This document shows positions 8,216-15,528 of a DNA stretch of 64,000 nucleotides, in pieces; positions within the stretch are counted from its first letter, which is position 1; each line of letters opens with the position of its first letter. The notes under the pieces are model-generated. The model was not told where the DNA came from and ran no database searches. It was given only the letters and a program-made list of their open reading frames with translations. The translations under genes and the position numbers were made by a program. Origin of the DNA: an uncultured Clostridia bacterium (GTDB lineage Bacteria; Bacillota; Clostridia; Christensenellales; Borkfalkiaceae). The stretch lies in contig CANQJF010000001.1 in NCBI GenBank assembly GCA_947624225.1, positions 109,557 through 173,556 on the forward strand, in the 5' to 3' direction.

Positions 8216-9085
8216 TTACTTGATTTCGCGGGTGCACGCAACGGCGAGAGCGCCCGGGCCGATGTGGCAGGAGACAGAGAGGGAAAGAGGATCTGCAAAG
8301 GTCGTCTTGCAGAGAGGGAAAGCCGCCGCAAGCTCTTCGAGAAAGAGCTTTGCCTCCTCGAAGTTTTGCGTGTGCGCAACGGCAACGGTCATTTCGCCCG
8401 CTTCCATATATTTTTTAAATCTCGTGTCGAGGTCATTTCTGACGGCCGCGATCATGACCTCCTTGGCCTGTTTCAATGTGTGCACTTTTTTGAAAGCATC
8501 GAGTTTTTCGCCTTGGATCTGCAAGACGGGCTTGATGCGGAGCAGTGTTCCGACGAGGGCCGCCGCGGGCGTAAGGCGTCCGCCCTTTTTGAGGAATTTC
8601 AGCGTGTCGAGAGAAATGTAGATGCTGCTGTCGAACTTGGTTTTCAAGAGGACTTCTTTGATCTCCGCCGCGGTCTTTCCCGATTTGGCAAGCGTGAGTG
8701 CATCATAGACGCTCTGCTTTTGCGTAATGGAGATGCGCTGGTTGTCTACCACCTGAACTCTGCCGCCATATTCCTTGGCAAGCCGCTCCGCCGTATGGCA
8801 GGATTCGGAGAGGCCGCTGGACATGGGGATGTGCACGATCTCACTGCCATCCGCAAGCAGCTTTTCCCAGAGCTCCGTGACGCTCAGCGTGGACGGCTGC
8901 GAGGTCGAGACGGCCGCGTCCGCCTTTAAGTGTTCATAAAATTGAGGTTGCGTGAGGTTAATATCCTCAAAATACTCCTCACCGTCGATCAAAAAGGGCA
9001 TCGGAAGCACAAAAATTCCCAGTTTTTCTGCTTCTTTTTGGGTGATGCCGCTGTTTGAGTCGGTGACGATCTTAACGTTCGCCAT
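8216..9085 (-). CDS. DegV-family fatty-acid-binding protein
   Basis: DegV/FakB-like protein; in Gram-positives such proteins present fatty acids to the FakA kinase for incorporation into phospholipid. The 289-residue chain begins VKIVTDSNSGIT, then shows the conserved STSQPS (residues about 60-65), HIPMSSGLSES, VVDNQRIS, LKKGGRLTPAAALVGTLLRIKP and the terminal HIGPGALAVA motif. The central ligand-site Ser-Ser and His-Ile-Gly-Pro-Gly elements are intact. GGGAGAG precedes ATG 9085, downstream of a perfect promoter. Which fatty acid it binds cannot be told. Confidence 0.92.
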   Translation of the reverse strand: MANVKIVTDSNSGITQKEAEKLGIFVLPMPFLIDGEEYFEDINLTQPQFYEHLKADAAVSTSQPSTLSVTELWEKLLADGSEIVHIPMSSGLSESCHTAERLAKEYGGRVQVVDNQRISITQKQSVYDALTLAKSGKTAAEIKEVLLKTKFDSSIYISLDTLKFLKKGGRLTPAAALVGTLLRIKPVLQIQGEKLDAFKKVHTLKQAKEVMIAAVRNDLDTRFKKYMEAGEMTVAVAHTQNFEEAKLFLEELAAAFPLCKTTFADPLSLSVSCHIGPGALAVACTREIK

Positions 9086-9121
9086 AAAACTCTCCCAATG
9101 GTCTTTGTTTACTTTTTTACC

Positions 9122-9150
9122 ATTATATACTCTTTTTCTGTATCTGTCAA
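9122..9150 (-). promoter_or_regulatory. Perfect sigma-A promoter for degV
   Basis: On the minus strand TTGACA (plus positions 9145-9150), 17-base spacer, TATAAT (9122-9127). Both hexamers match consensus exactly. Confidence 0.92.
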
Positions 9151-9189
9151 ATAATCACGGGCGGTTTATGCAAAATATTATATCCTCAG

Positions 9190-9218
9190 TTGACAAATCT
9201 TTTGCGGGGAATTATAAT
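9190..9218 (+). promoter_or_regulatory. Perfect sigma-A promoter for nfnAB
   Basis: TTGACA (9190-9195), 17-base spacer, TATAAT (9213-9218), both exact consensus, diverging from the degV promoter 40 bases away. The leader before ATG 9260 is about 35 bases and includes AAAGGA (9245-9250). Confidence 0.92.
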
Positions 9219-9259
9219 AGAATGCGATAAAAAGTGTACGATTGAAAGGAACGGTTTGG

Positions 9260-10105
9260 ATGAATAGGATCATAAGGCGCGAACAGTTGAATGAAAATGT
9301 GGTGCGCATCGAAGTGGAAGCGCCCCGGATCGCCGCCAAGGCGCAAGCGGGGCAGTTTGTCATCTTGCGGGTGAATGCCGAGGGGGAGCGCATCCCGCTC
9401 ACCATTGCGGGGACGGGAGAGGGCACCATCCGTCTCATCTTTCAGACGGTCGGGAGTGCGACGATGACGCTCGCCGAACTGCAAGAGGGGGATGAGATCT
9501 GCGACCTTGTGGGCCCCCTCGGTACGCCCACGCCGACCAAGGGATACCGCCGTGCCATTGTGGTCGGAGGGGGTGTGGGGTGCGCCATCGCATTGCCCGT
9601 GGCGCGTGCGCTCTCGGAGCGGGGAACGGAGGTGATCTCCGTGGTCGGGTTTCGCTCCCGCGCACTCGTGATCCTCGAAGAAGAATTCAAGGAGGTTTCA
9701 AAGCAACGATACCTCACGACGGATGACGGCACCGCGGGGGAGCAAGGAAGCGTCTGCGTGCCCCTGCAACGACTGCTCGAATCGGAAAAGGATATCGATG
9801 CCGTGTTTGCCATAGGGCCGCTTCCCATGATGAAATTTGTTGCCGCCGCGACCCGCCCCTATGGCGTCAAAACGATTGCAAGCATGAATCCGATCATGAT
9901 CGACGGCACGGGCATGTGCGGGTGCTGCCGGGTAACGGTGGGGGGAGAAATGAAATTTGCCTGTGTGGACGGCCCCGATTTCGACGCTCATCTCATTGAT
10001 TTCGACGAGGCGATCTCACGCAATAAGACATATCTCTGCTTTGAGAACGAGGCGCGCGAGCGCCATTGCAGGTTGTATCGGAAGCAGGTGGAGGACAAAC
10101 AATGA
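9260..10105 (+). CDS. nfnA: Ferredoxin:NADP+ oxidoreductase, FAD/[2Fe-2S] subunit (NfnA/SudB type)
   Basis: Small subunit of the NADH-dependent reduced ferredoxin:NADP+ oxidoreductase, which couples ferredoxin and NADH oxidation to NADPH formation by electron bifurcation in anaerobes. The 281-residue chain has the FAD-binding barrel (QAGQFVILRV, RIPLTIAG), a nucleotide site (VGGGVGCAIALPVA) and the C-terminal [2Fe-2S] ligand cluster GMCGCCRVTV with the fourth Cys in FACVDGPDFDAH. ATG 9260, not the in-frame TTG at 9242, fits AAAGGA by 9 bases. ATGA overlap with nfnB. Annotation as sulfide dehydrogenase or dihydroorotate-dehydrogenase-like subunit is the alternative; the pairing favours Nfn. 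Confidence 0.88.
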   Translation: MNRIIRREQLNENVVRIEVEAPRIAAKAQAGQFVILRVNAEGERIPLTIAGTGEGTIRLIFQTVGSATMTLAELQEGDEICDLVGPLGTPTPTKGYRRAIVVGGGVGCAIALPVARALSERGTEVISVVGFRSRALVILEEEFKEVSKQRYLTTDDGTAGEQGSVCVPLQRLLESEKDIDAVFAIGPLPMMKFVAAATRPYGVKTIASMNPIMIDGTGMCGCCRVTVGGEMKFACVDGPDFDAHLIDFDEAISRNKTYLCFENEARERHCRLYRKQVEDKQ

Positions 10106-11466
10106 CCCAATCAAGGCATACCATGTCCGTGCAAGAGCCTTCGGAAAGAATCAAAAACTTTCAAGAAGTCGTTGGCGGATATCAAGAAAACGAGGCGATC
10201 TCCGAGGCGCAGCGCTGCCTCCACTGCAAGGCGCGGCCGTGCACATCGGGCTGTCCCGTCGGCGTGAATATTCCCGATTTTGTGAAGAAAGTCGCGGAGG
10301 GGGATTTTGAAGAAGCATACCGAATCGTCCGCGAGACCAATGCGCTCCCGGCGGTTTGCGGCAGGGTGTGCCCGCAGGAGCGGCAGTGCGAGGGGCGGTG
10401 CGTGCGGAACAAGATGGATGAGGCAGTCTCGATCGGCGGTCTCGAACGTTTTGTTGCGGACTATCACATGGCCCATTCCGCAGTCCCCGCGCCGCGAAGC
10501 GTTGACGGCCGCCGCGTGGCGGTCGTGGGCTCCGGCCCGGCTGGGCTGTCTTGCGCGGGGGAGCTCTCCCGGCTCGGCTATCGTGTCACGGTGTTCGAGG
10601 CGCTGCACCTTGCGGGCGGCGTGCTTGTCTATGGCATCCCCCAATTCCGTTTGCCAAAGGAGATCGTGCGCCGTGAGCTGGAAGAACTTCGCTCTCAGGG
10701 CGTGGAATTTGTCTTAAATGCCGTCATCGGGAGGACGGAGACAATCGAGGAACTCTTCGAGGAGGGCTATGAAGCCGTCTTTCTCGGGACGGGCGCGGGG
10801 CTTCCGAATTTCATGCACGTGCCGGGGGAGAACGCCCGCGGCGTGTTCTCCGCCAATGAATATCTGACGCGCATCAATCTCATGAAAGCCTACACGGAGA
10901 ATGCCGAAACGCCGATTTTCTTTGGGAAAAGGGTCATCGTCGTGGGCGGGGGGAACGTCGCCATGGACGCGGCGCGCTGTGCCCGCAGATTGGGTTCGGA
11001 AGTGACGGTGGTTTACCGCCGAACGGAGGAGGAGCTCCCTGCGCGGAGGGAGGAGATCGTGCACGCAAAAGAGGAGGGGATCGCGTTTCGTTTTCTCTTG
11101 GGCCCCAAAGAAGTGCTCACCGAAAATGACGAAGTCCGCGGCCTTTTGTGCGCTGAAATGCGGCTCGGGGAACAGGATGCCTCGGGCAGACGTCGTCCCA
11201 TCCCCACGGGAAATCTTGTGACGATTGAGGCGGATTGCATCATCCCCGCACTCGGAACGTCGCCCAATCCGCTGCTCGCGCGCACCACAAAGGGGCTTGT
11301 CTTTCAACAGCATGGCGAAATCCAAGCGGATGAGGATGGCAGGACGGCCCTCGAGGGCGTGTTTGCGGGCGGTGACGCCGTGACCGGGGCGGCGACCGTC
11401 ATCCTTGCCATGGGGGCAGGCCGCAAAGCGGCTCGGGCCATCCATTCATTCTTGAAGCAAAAGTAG
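10102..11466 (+). CDS. nfnB: Ferredoxin:NADP+ oxidoreductase, large FAD/[4Fe-4S] subunit (NfnB/GltD type)
   Basis: Large subunit of the same complex, related to the glutamate synthase small subunit. The N-terminal cysteine cluster region holds CLHCKARPCTSGCPVGVNIP and CGRVCPQERQCEGRC, enough for two [4Fe-4S] clusters. The FAD site is VAVVGSGPAGLSCAGEL (about residue 142 on) and the NADP site VIVVGGGNVAMDAARCARR. The chain ends in the second FAD motif GVFAGGDAVTGAATVILAMGAG. At 454 residues it is full length for the NfnB/GltA family. No partner large glutamate synthase gene is nearby, which favours Nfn over GltD. Start ATG 10102 overlaps the nfnA stop. Confidence 0.88.
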   Translation: MTQSRHTMSVQEPSERIKNFQEVVGGYQENEAISEAQRCLHCKARPCTSGCPVGVNIPDFVKKVAEGDFEEAYRIVRETNALPAVCGRVCPQERQCEGRCVRNKMDEAVSIGGLERFVADYHMAHSAVPAPRSVDGRRVAVVGSGPAGLSCAGELSRLGYRVTVFEALHLAGGVLVYGIPQFRLPKEIVRRELEELRSQGVEFVLNAVIGRTETIEELFEEGYEAVFLGTGAGLPNFMHVPGENARGVFSANEYLTRINLMKAYTENAETPIFFGKRVIVVGGGNVAMDAARCARRLGSEVTVVYRRTEEELPARREEIVHAKEEGIAFRFLLGPKEVLTENDEVRGLLCAEMRLGEQDASGRRRPIPTGNLVTIEADCIIPALGTSPNPLLARTTKGLVFQQHGEIQADEDGRTALEGVFAGGDAVTGAATVILAMGAGRKAARAIHSFLKQK

Positions 11467-11523
11467 CCGCGGGGCGAGACCGAACAGGCTTCTACAATCG
11501 GAAAAGAGCTCATACAATAGCGT

Positions 11524-12222
11524 ATGGGCTTTTTATATCGGCATCGCGTCGTTTTTGGATTTATCAGTCTTGCACTTGCCGTTGCGGTCACGTTCGGGAT
11601 CTGTTTTTTTGCGCTTGCACGGACGGCCGCGGAATCTTTGCGGCTCACCGTCGTCATCGATGCGGGACACGGCGGGGTAGACGGCGGCGTCGTGGGAACG
11701 AGTACGGGGACCAAGGAGAGCGATATCAACCTCGCTATATCCCGAATCCTTGCGCGCGAGTTTGAGGATGCCGGGTTTTTTGTCGTCCAGACGCGTCCCA
11801 CCGAGGCGGGGCTCTATGGAGTTGCGACCGCGGGATATAAACGGCGGGATATGGAAAAACGGGCGGAGATCATCAACAAAAGCGCGCCGTCCATTGTGAT
11901 TTCCATCCATCAAAATTTCTTTTCACAGTCCTCGCGGCGCGGCGCACAGGTATTTTTCCGCGAAGATGTCTCCGGCTCCGTCGCGCTTGCCCGCATGATC
12001 CAGAGCAACCTCAACGGCATGCCGGAGTGCGTGAAAAAGACGCAAGCACTTGCCGGAGATTACTATGTGCTCAATTGTTCGGAGGTCCCGTCCGTCATTG
12101 TCGAATGCGGCTTTTTGTCCAATGCGGAGGATGAGGCGCTTCTTTTGACAAGGGACTATCAAGAAAAACTCGCCAAGACCATCGTCACTTCGTCTATTGA
12201 ATTTCTTTCCGCGGACTCTTGA
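11524..12222 (+). CDS. cwlD: N-acetylmuramoyl-L-alanine amidase, CwlD-like
   Basis: Zinc amidase_3 enzyme with one N-terminal membrane anchor (residues about 9-31), acting outside the membrane. Zinc ligands are His49 (DAGHGG), Glu65 (TKESD) and His129 (SIHQN); the catalytic Glu194 is in IVECGFLSN. In Bacillus, CwlD removes peptide side chains so that muramic-delta-lactam can form in the spore cortex. At 232 residues this matches CwlD rather than larger autolysins. The ribosome site is weak. Its stop TGA lies inside the -35 box of the next gene's promoter. Confidence 0.85.
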   Translation: MGFLYRHRVVFGFISLALAVAVTFGICFFALARTAAESLRLTVVIDAGHGGVDGGVVGTSTGTKESDINLAISRILAREFEDAGFFVVQTRPTEAGLYGVATAGYKRRDMEKRAEIINKSAPSIVISIHQNFFSQSSRRGAQVFFREDVSGSVALARMIQSNLNGMPECVKKTQALAGDYYVLNCSEVPSVIVECGFLSNAEDEALLLTRDYQEKLAKTIVTSSIEFLSADS

Positions 12223-12247
12223 CATTTTCAAGGGAACATGGTAGAAT
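12219..12247 (+). promoter_or_regulatory. Sigma-A promoter placed 9 bases before the thioesterase ATG
   Basis: TTGACA (12219-12224), 17-base spacer, TAGAAT (12242-12247). The expected start near 12254 is only about 3 bases before ATG 12257, implying a leaderless message. The -35 box contains the cwlD stop codon. Confidence 0.8.
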
Positions 12248-12256
12248 TGAGATATT

Positions 12257-12997
12257 ATGAGCTATTCCAATGTCAAAACGTATATGCTCAAATATTCGGA
12301 TTTTGATTTCAAAGACGAACTCAAACTGTCTGCATTGCTCGAACTGGCGCAAGAATCGGCGGGAGGGAGCGCGGACGAGCTGGGATTCGGTTATGGAGCT
12401 CTGAAACCGCTCGGCTACGGCTTTATCGTGGTGAGCACGCATTGCAAATTTCTCCGTCCCATCCGGTTGGGAGATGTGCTCACCGTGGAGACGTGGCCTC
12501 TTCCTCCCCGGCATGTGATCTTTGAGCGAGATTATCGCGTGACGGATGGCGAAGGGGAGGCGGTCGCGCTCCTTGCTTCACGTTGGTGCCTCGTCGACTT
12601 GAAGAGCTTTTCCCTCCTTACGCCCGACCGTCTCGGGGAGACGCACACCAAATGCCCTTACCGCGACGAGAAAGCGCTGGAAGTCCCGTTCTGGAAGATC
12701 CCGCGCATCCGAAACGGCCGGTTGGTCAGGCGCTTGTCCGTCGGAAACAGCAATTGCGATCACTATTTGCATGCAAACAATGCAAAATATGCCGACTTCT
12801 TCCTCGATTGCTTCACAATGGAGGAGTTGAATGAATTGCAAATCACGGGCTTTCACATTTCCTACTCCAAACAGGCCAAGGAGGGCGAAACGCTCTCGTT
12901 TTACCGCGAGGACACACAGGACGGAACGACATTGGAGGCCTTTGATGAAAGCAATGCGCTGTGTACACAGTTGCGCCTTTGGTATGAAAGGAGATAA
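12257..12997 (+). CDS. Acyl-ACP thioesterase
   Basis: Double hot-dog enzyme that releases free fatty acids from acyl carrier protein. The 246-residue chain shows the first hot-dog (YSDFDFKDELKLSALLELAQESAGGSADELG, read as two short segments), then the second with the catalytic-type stretch SNCDHYLHANNAKYADF, in which Asn and His match the FatA/FatB active-site pattern. Start ATG 12257 has no ribosome site; AAGGG (12230-12234) fits only a 22-codon out-of-frame ORF beginning at 12238. The following gene's ribosome site overlaps this gene's end. Chain-length preference cannot be read. Confidence 0.87.
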   Translation: MSYSNVKTYMLKYSDFDFKDELKLSALLELAQESAGGSADELGFGYGALKPLGYGFIVVSTHCKFLRPIRLGDVLTVETWPLPPRHVIFERDYRVTDGEGEAVALLASRWCLVDLKSFSLLTPDRLGETHTKCPYRDEKALEVPFWKIPRIRNGRLVRRLSVGNSNCDHYLHANNAKYADFFLDCFTMEELNELQITGFHISYSKQAKEGETLSFYREDTQDGTTLEAFDESNALCTQLRLWYERR

Positions 12998-13000
12998 CCT

Positions 13001-13555
13001 ATGAAAATTCAATTAAAGCCGTCGACGTGCCTTGCGCCTTTGCCTGCGGTGATCGTCACCTGCGGGGATGAGAGTGAGAATAACGCCCTCACGCTTGCGT
13101 GGGCGGGAACGGTCAATTCGGAGCCGCCCATCGTCACGATCTCCGTTCGTTACAACCGCCACTCGTTCCCGATCATCGAGCGCACGGGAGAATTTACGGT
13201 CAACCTCATCGACGCACCGCTTACCCGGGCAATGGATATCTGCGGCGTGACCTCGGGAAAGGACACCGATAAATTTGCCGCTGCGGGGATCACGCGCGGA
13301 AAGGGGATCAAGGTCAAGTGCCCCCATGTCGAGGAGAGCCCGTTGAGCCTCGAATGTAAGGTCATCAAACGCGTTGATTTGCCCACGCATGCCGTTTTCT
13401 TCGGGGAAGTGTTGAATGTCTTGGCGCGGGAGGAAGTGATCAAGAACGGCCGCCCCGCTCCCGAGAGGCTGGTCGCCTATACGAATGGGTCGTATCGTGT
13501 GGCGGGAGATGTGCTTGGCACATACGGCTACACCTTAAAGGAGCAAAAGAAATGA
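13001..13555 (+). CDS. Flavin reductase-like FMN-binding split-barrel protein
   Basis: A 184-residue split-barrel flavoprotein of the flavin reductase family. Diagnostic stretches are the N-terminal APLPAVIVTCG, the FMN-site-like NALTLAWAGTVNSEPPIVTISVR (seen as two motifs), FTVNLID, CGVTSGKDTDKF and the C-terminal YTNGSYRVAG. Such proteins reduce or bind FMN, and several anaerobe members are small flavoredoxins. AAAGGAG (12987-12993) is 7 bases before ATG 13001 and lies within the end of the thioesterase gene. ATGA overlap leads to the next gene. Physiological partner unknown. Confidence 0.83.
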   Translation: MKIQLKPSTCLAPLPAVIVTCGDESENNALTLAWAGTVNSEPPIVTISVRYNRHSFPIIERTGEFTVNLIDAPLTRAMDICGVTSGKDTDKFAAAGITRGKGIKVKCPHVEESPLSLECKVIKRVDLPTHAVFFGEVLNVLAREEVIKNGRPAPERLVAYTNGSYRVAGDVLGTYGYTLKEQKK

Positions 13556-14010
13556 AAGAGCCGATCATACGCTATGTGAAAAGCATGAAGCGGATCGTGC
13601 TTTTGATCTGCATCCCGCTCTTGATTCTCATCTTGGTCTCCCTCCTGTTTGCCTTTAACGGCGTGATCGGGTTCATGATCATCGGCGGGGTCGCCATCAT
13701 AGCGCTCTTTACCGTCTACGGATGGTATCAGCTCTCATTCTCGATGGGGACGGTGATCAGCTACGAAAGGACAAAAGAAGTGATCCACATTCACACGCGG
13801 CGTAAGACGTTTACTTATGACGCGGAAAGTGGGTGCATCAATGTCAAGGAGACACCGCGCAAATACATCTGTACCTTTGCAACGGAAGATTCCGAGGACA
13901 AATTCAGCTTCTATAAGCGTGTTCCCTTTATGAAGCCCTACGAAGAATGCTTTACCGAGGCGGACATCCTGAAATTTTATCCGGATTTTCAGAGCGAGCT
14001 TGAAGAGTAA
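13552..14010 (+). CDS. Uncharacterised two-helix membrane protein
   Basis: A 152-residue protein not recognised. Two transmembrane segments (about residues 14-35 and 40-61) form an N-terminal hairpin, followed by a soluble beta-rich C-terminal domain (KEVIHIHTRRKTFTYD, KYICTFATEDSED) that looks like the pleckstrin-like domains often fused to such hairpins. It is coupled to the flavin reductase gene by an ATGA overlap and followed by a strong terminator, so it ends a cwlD or thioesterase operon. The similar overall plan of the proteins at 19572 and 39608 may mean a shared lineage-specific family, but this is only a visual impression. Confidence 0.65.
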   Translation: MKEPIIRYVKSMKRIVLLICIPLLILILVSLLFAFNGVIGFMIIGGVAIIALFTVYGWYQLSFSMGTVISYERTKEVIHIHTRRKTFTYDAESGCINVKETPRKYICTFATEDSEDKFSFYKRVPFMKPYEECFTEADILKFYPDFQSELEE

Positions 14011-14017
14011 CCGTTTT

Positions 14018-14048
14018 CCCCTGTGCATACCGCATAGGGGATTTTTTT
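14018..14048 (+). terminator. Intrinsic terminator
   Basis: CCCCTGTGC (14018-14026), 5-base loop, GCATAGGGG (14032-14040), nine pairs including one G-U, then a run of seven Ts (14042-14048). Confidence 0.92.
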
Positions 14049-14084
14049 ATTGCTCAGAGGGGCATATATAGTGGTTTTTGCGAT

Positions 14085-14105
14085 GTACTATGTCTGAAAT
14101 AGTAC
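14085..14105. repeat. Dispersed palindromic element, copy 1
   Basis: GTACTATG (14085-14092), centre TCTGA, AATAGTAC (14098-14105). Seven of eight arm positions pair. It is intergenic, between a terminator and the carA promoter. The right arm here carries G opposite the left-arm C, whereas copy 4 has an A-T pair at that position. Confidence 0.65.
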
Positions 14106-14190
14106 TATGTAAAATAGAGAAATGACGGCAAATTTGTTCTCGGAATTGGGTCAAAAGGCAGAAAATATCTTCGATGCCCCCGCCCAATGC

Positions 14191-14219
14191 TTGACGGAAA
14201 TTTTTTGGTGTGCTATAAT
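14191..14219 (+). promoter_or_regulatory. Sigma-A promoter for the carA leader
   Basis: TTGACG (14191-14196), 17-base spacer, TATAAT (14214-14219). The predicted transcript starts near 14226 and runs about 220 bases before carA. Confidence 0.85.
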
Positions 14220-14237
14220 ACGGGAAAAGGTTGAGAC

Positions 14238-14390
14238 ATGTCGGACATCACGTTCATCCGCTGCACTGCCCAAGAATTGATCGGAGGGGGTGCAGGGGCA
14301 CAACTGACGGGAAATTGCGGTCTGCAAGGAACTCCTCTGCGGGCGTGCATTCTGTTTCGCCTTTCGATGTCGATGGCGCATGGAGACTGA
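14238..14390 (+). CDS. 50-residue leader peptide ORF before carA
   Basis: ATG 14238 follows AAAAGG (14225-14230) by 7 bases and lies about 12 bases after the predicted transcription start. The frame runs 50 codons to TGA 14388-14390. The peptide begins MSDITFIRC and is rich in Gly, with three Cys and no long charged stretch; I do not recognise it. The stop codon is inside the left arm of the terminator hairpin at 14387-14404. A ribosome finishing this ORF would therefore cover the hairpin, which is the geometry of translation-coupled attenuation as in the E. coli pyrBI leader (44 codons). Homology is not claimed; translation is inferred from the ribosome site and position. Confidence 0.45.
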   Translation: MSDITFIRCTAQELIGGGAGAQLTGNCGLQGTPLRACILFRLSMSMAHGD

Positions 14391-14412
14391 TTTTTCGGAA
14401 TCAGCCTTTTTT
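14382..14412 (+). terminator. Candidate attenuator (terminator) in the carA leader
   Basis: CTGATT (14387-14392), 6-base loop, AATCAG (14399-14404), possibly extended by GG (14382-14383) with CC (14405-14406) across a 3-base bulge, followed by six Ts (14407-14412). It lies 32 bases before carA, inside the transcript, so it must be read through for carAB expression. A distant pair GACATC (14244-14249) with GATGTC (14366-14371) could close the upstream leader. Confidence 0.6.
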
Positions 14413-14444
14413 ACGATATTCGGAGCTTTTGTTTTTGAGGCAAC

Positions 14445-15521
14445 ATGGATAAAAAAATCTATCTGACACTGCAAAACAAAAAAGTTTTTACCGGGTATTC
14501 CTTTGGCGCGGAGAGGGAGACGGTGGGCGAGCTGGTATTTACAACCGGCATGACGGGGTATCTCGAAACGCTCACAGACCCGAGCTATTTCGGCCAGATC
14601 GTCACGCAAACGTTTCCGCTGATCGGCAATTACGGCGTGATCCCACCCGATTTCGAGAGCAATAAATGTTGGCTCAGTGCCTATGTCGTGCGCGAAAAAT
14701 GCGACGTGCCGTCCAATTTTCGTTCGGAAAAGACGCTTTCGCAATACTTGAAAGAGCAGAATATTCCCGCCGTTTACGGCATCGATACGCGCGAACTCGC
14801 CCGCATCGTACGGGAGGTCGGCGTCATGAACGCGGCCGTCACCTTTCAGCCTTTTTCCGACTTCTCGGCGCTCGATTCCTACCGCATTGAGGGGGCCGTT
14901 GCGGCCACGACCTGTCAAGCTTCCGTCACCCGAAAGGGGAGCAAGGGGCTCCGCGTTGTCCTCTATGACTTCGGTACAAAGTACAATATCGAACGGGAAC
15001 TCGAAAAGCGGGGGTGCAGCGTCACGGTCGTGCCCGCCTGTTATCCCGCCGAGGAGGCCCTCGCCCTCGATCCCGACGGCATCATGCTGACGAACGGACC
15101 GGGAGATCCCGCCGACAACGTGGTTGCGATCCAAAACATTCAAAAATTGGCGGGCAAACGGCCTATCTTCGGCATCTGCCTCGGGCACCAACTCTTTGCG
15201 CTCGCCATGGGCGGAAGAACGCGCAAGATGAAGTACGGGCACCGTGGCGCAAATCAGCCCGTGCGCGATCTTAATACGGGCAGAGTGTTCGTCACCTCTC
15301 AGAACCATGGCTATGAGGTGGTGGCCGAGAGTGTGCCCCGGGGAAAACTTTCGTTTATCAACGCCAACGACGGCACCTGCGAGGGCATGGACTATCCCGA
15401 ATGCGACGCTTTCACGGTGCAATTCCATCCCGAGGCTTGCAGCGGCCCGCATGACGCGAACTTCCTCTTCGACCGGTTCGTAAAGAGGATGAAAGAACGT
15501 CGGAACTCTCATGTGGAATAG
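14445..15521 (+). CDS. carA: Carbamoyl-phosphate synthase small (glutaminase) subunit
   Basis: Hydrolyses glutamine and passes ammonia to CarB for carbamoyl phosphate, precursor of pyrimidines and arginine. The N-terminal CarA domain (VFTTGMTGYLETLTDPSY, about residues 31-48) is followed by a class I glutamine amidotransferase with the nucleophile Cys245 in GICLGHQ, NHGYEV, and the His328/Glu330 pair in QFHPE. Length (358) is normal. GAGG (14437-14440) precedes ATG 14445. carB begins 7 bases downstream. Expression is probably controlled by the leader described above. Confidence 0.96.
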   Translation: MDKKIYLTLQNKKVFTGYSFGAERETVGELVFTTGMTGYLETLTDPSYFGQIVTQTFPLIGNYGVIPPDFESNKCWLSAYVVREKCDVPSNFRSEKTLSQYLKEQNIPAVYGIDTRELARIVREVGVMNAAVTFQPFSDFSALDSYRIEGAVAATTCQASVTRKGSKGLRVVLYDFGTKYNIERELEKRGCSVTVVPACYPAEEALALDPDGIMLTNGPGDPADNVVAIQNIQKLAGKRPIFGICLGHQLFALAMGGRTRKMKYGHRGANQPVRDLNTGRVFVTSQNHGYEVVAESVPRGKLSFINANDGTCEGMDYPECDAFTVQFHPEACSGPHDANFLFDRFVKRMKERRNSHVE

Positions 15522-15528
15522 GTGAAAA

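Noticed and set aside
14226..14444. Known riboswitch, T-box, 6S or SRP RNA in the carA leader
   Set aside because: I looked for T-box GGTGG, TPP, FMN, SAM, cobalamin and glycine cores, and for the SRP loop and 6S closing features. None matched, so I kept only the leader ORF and terminator.
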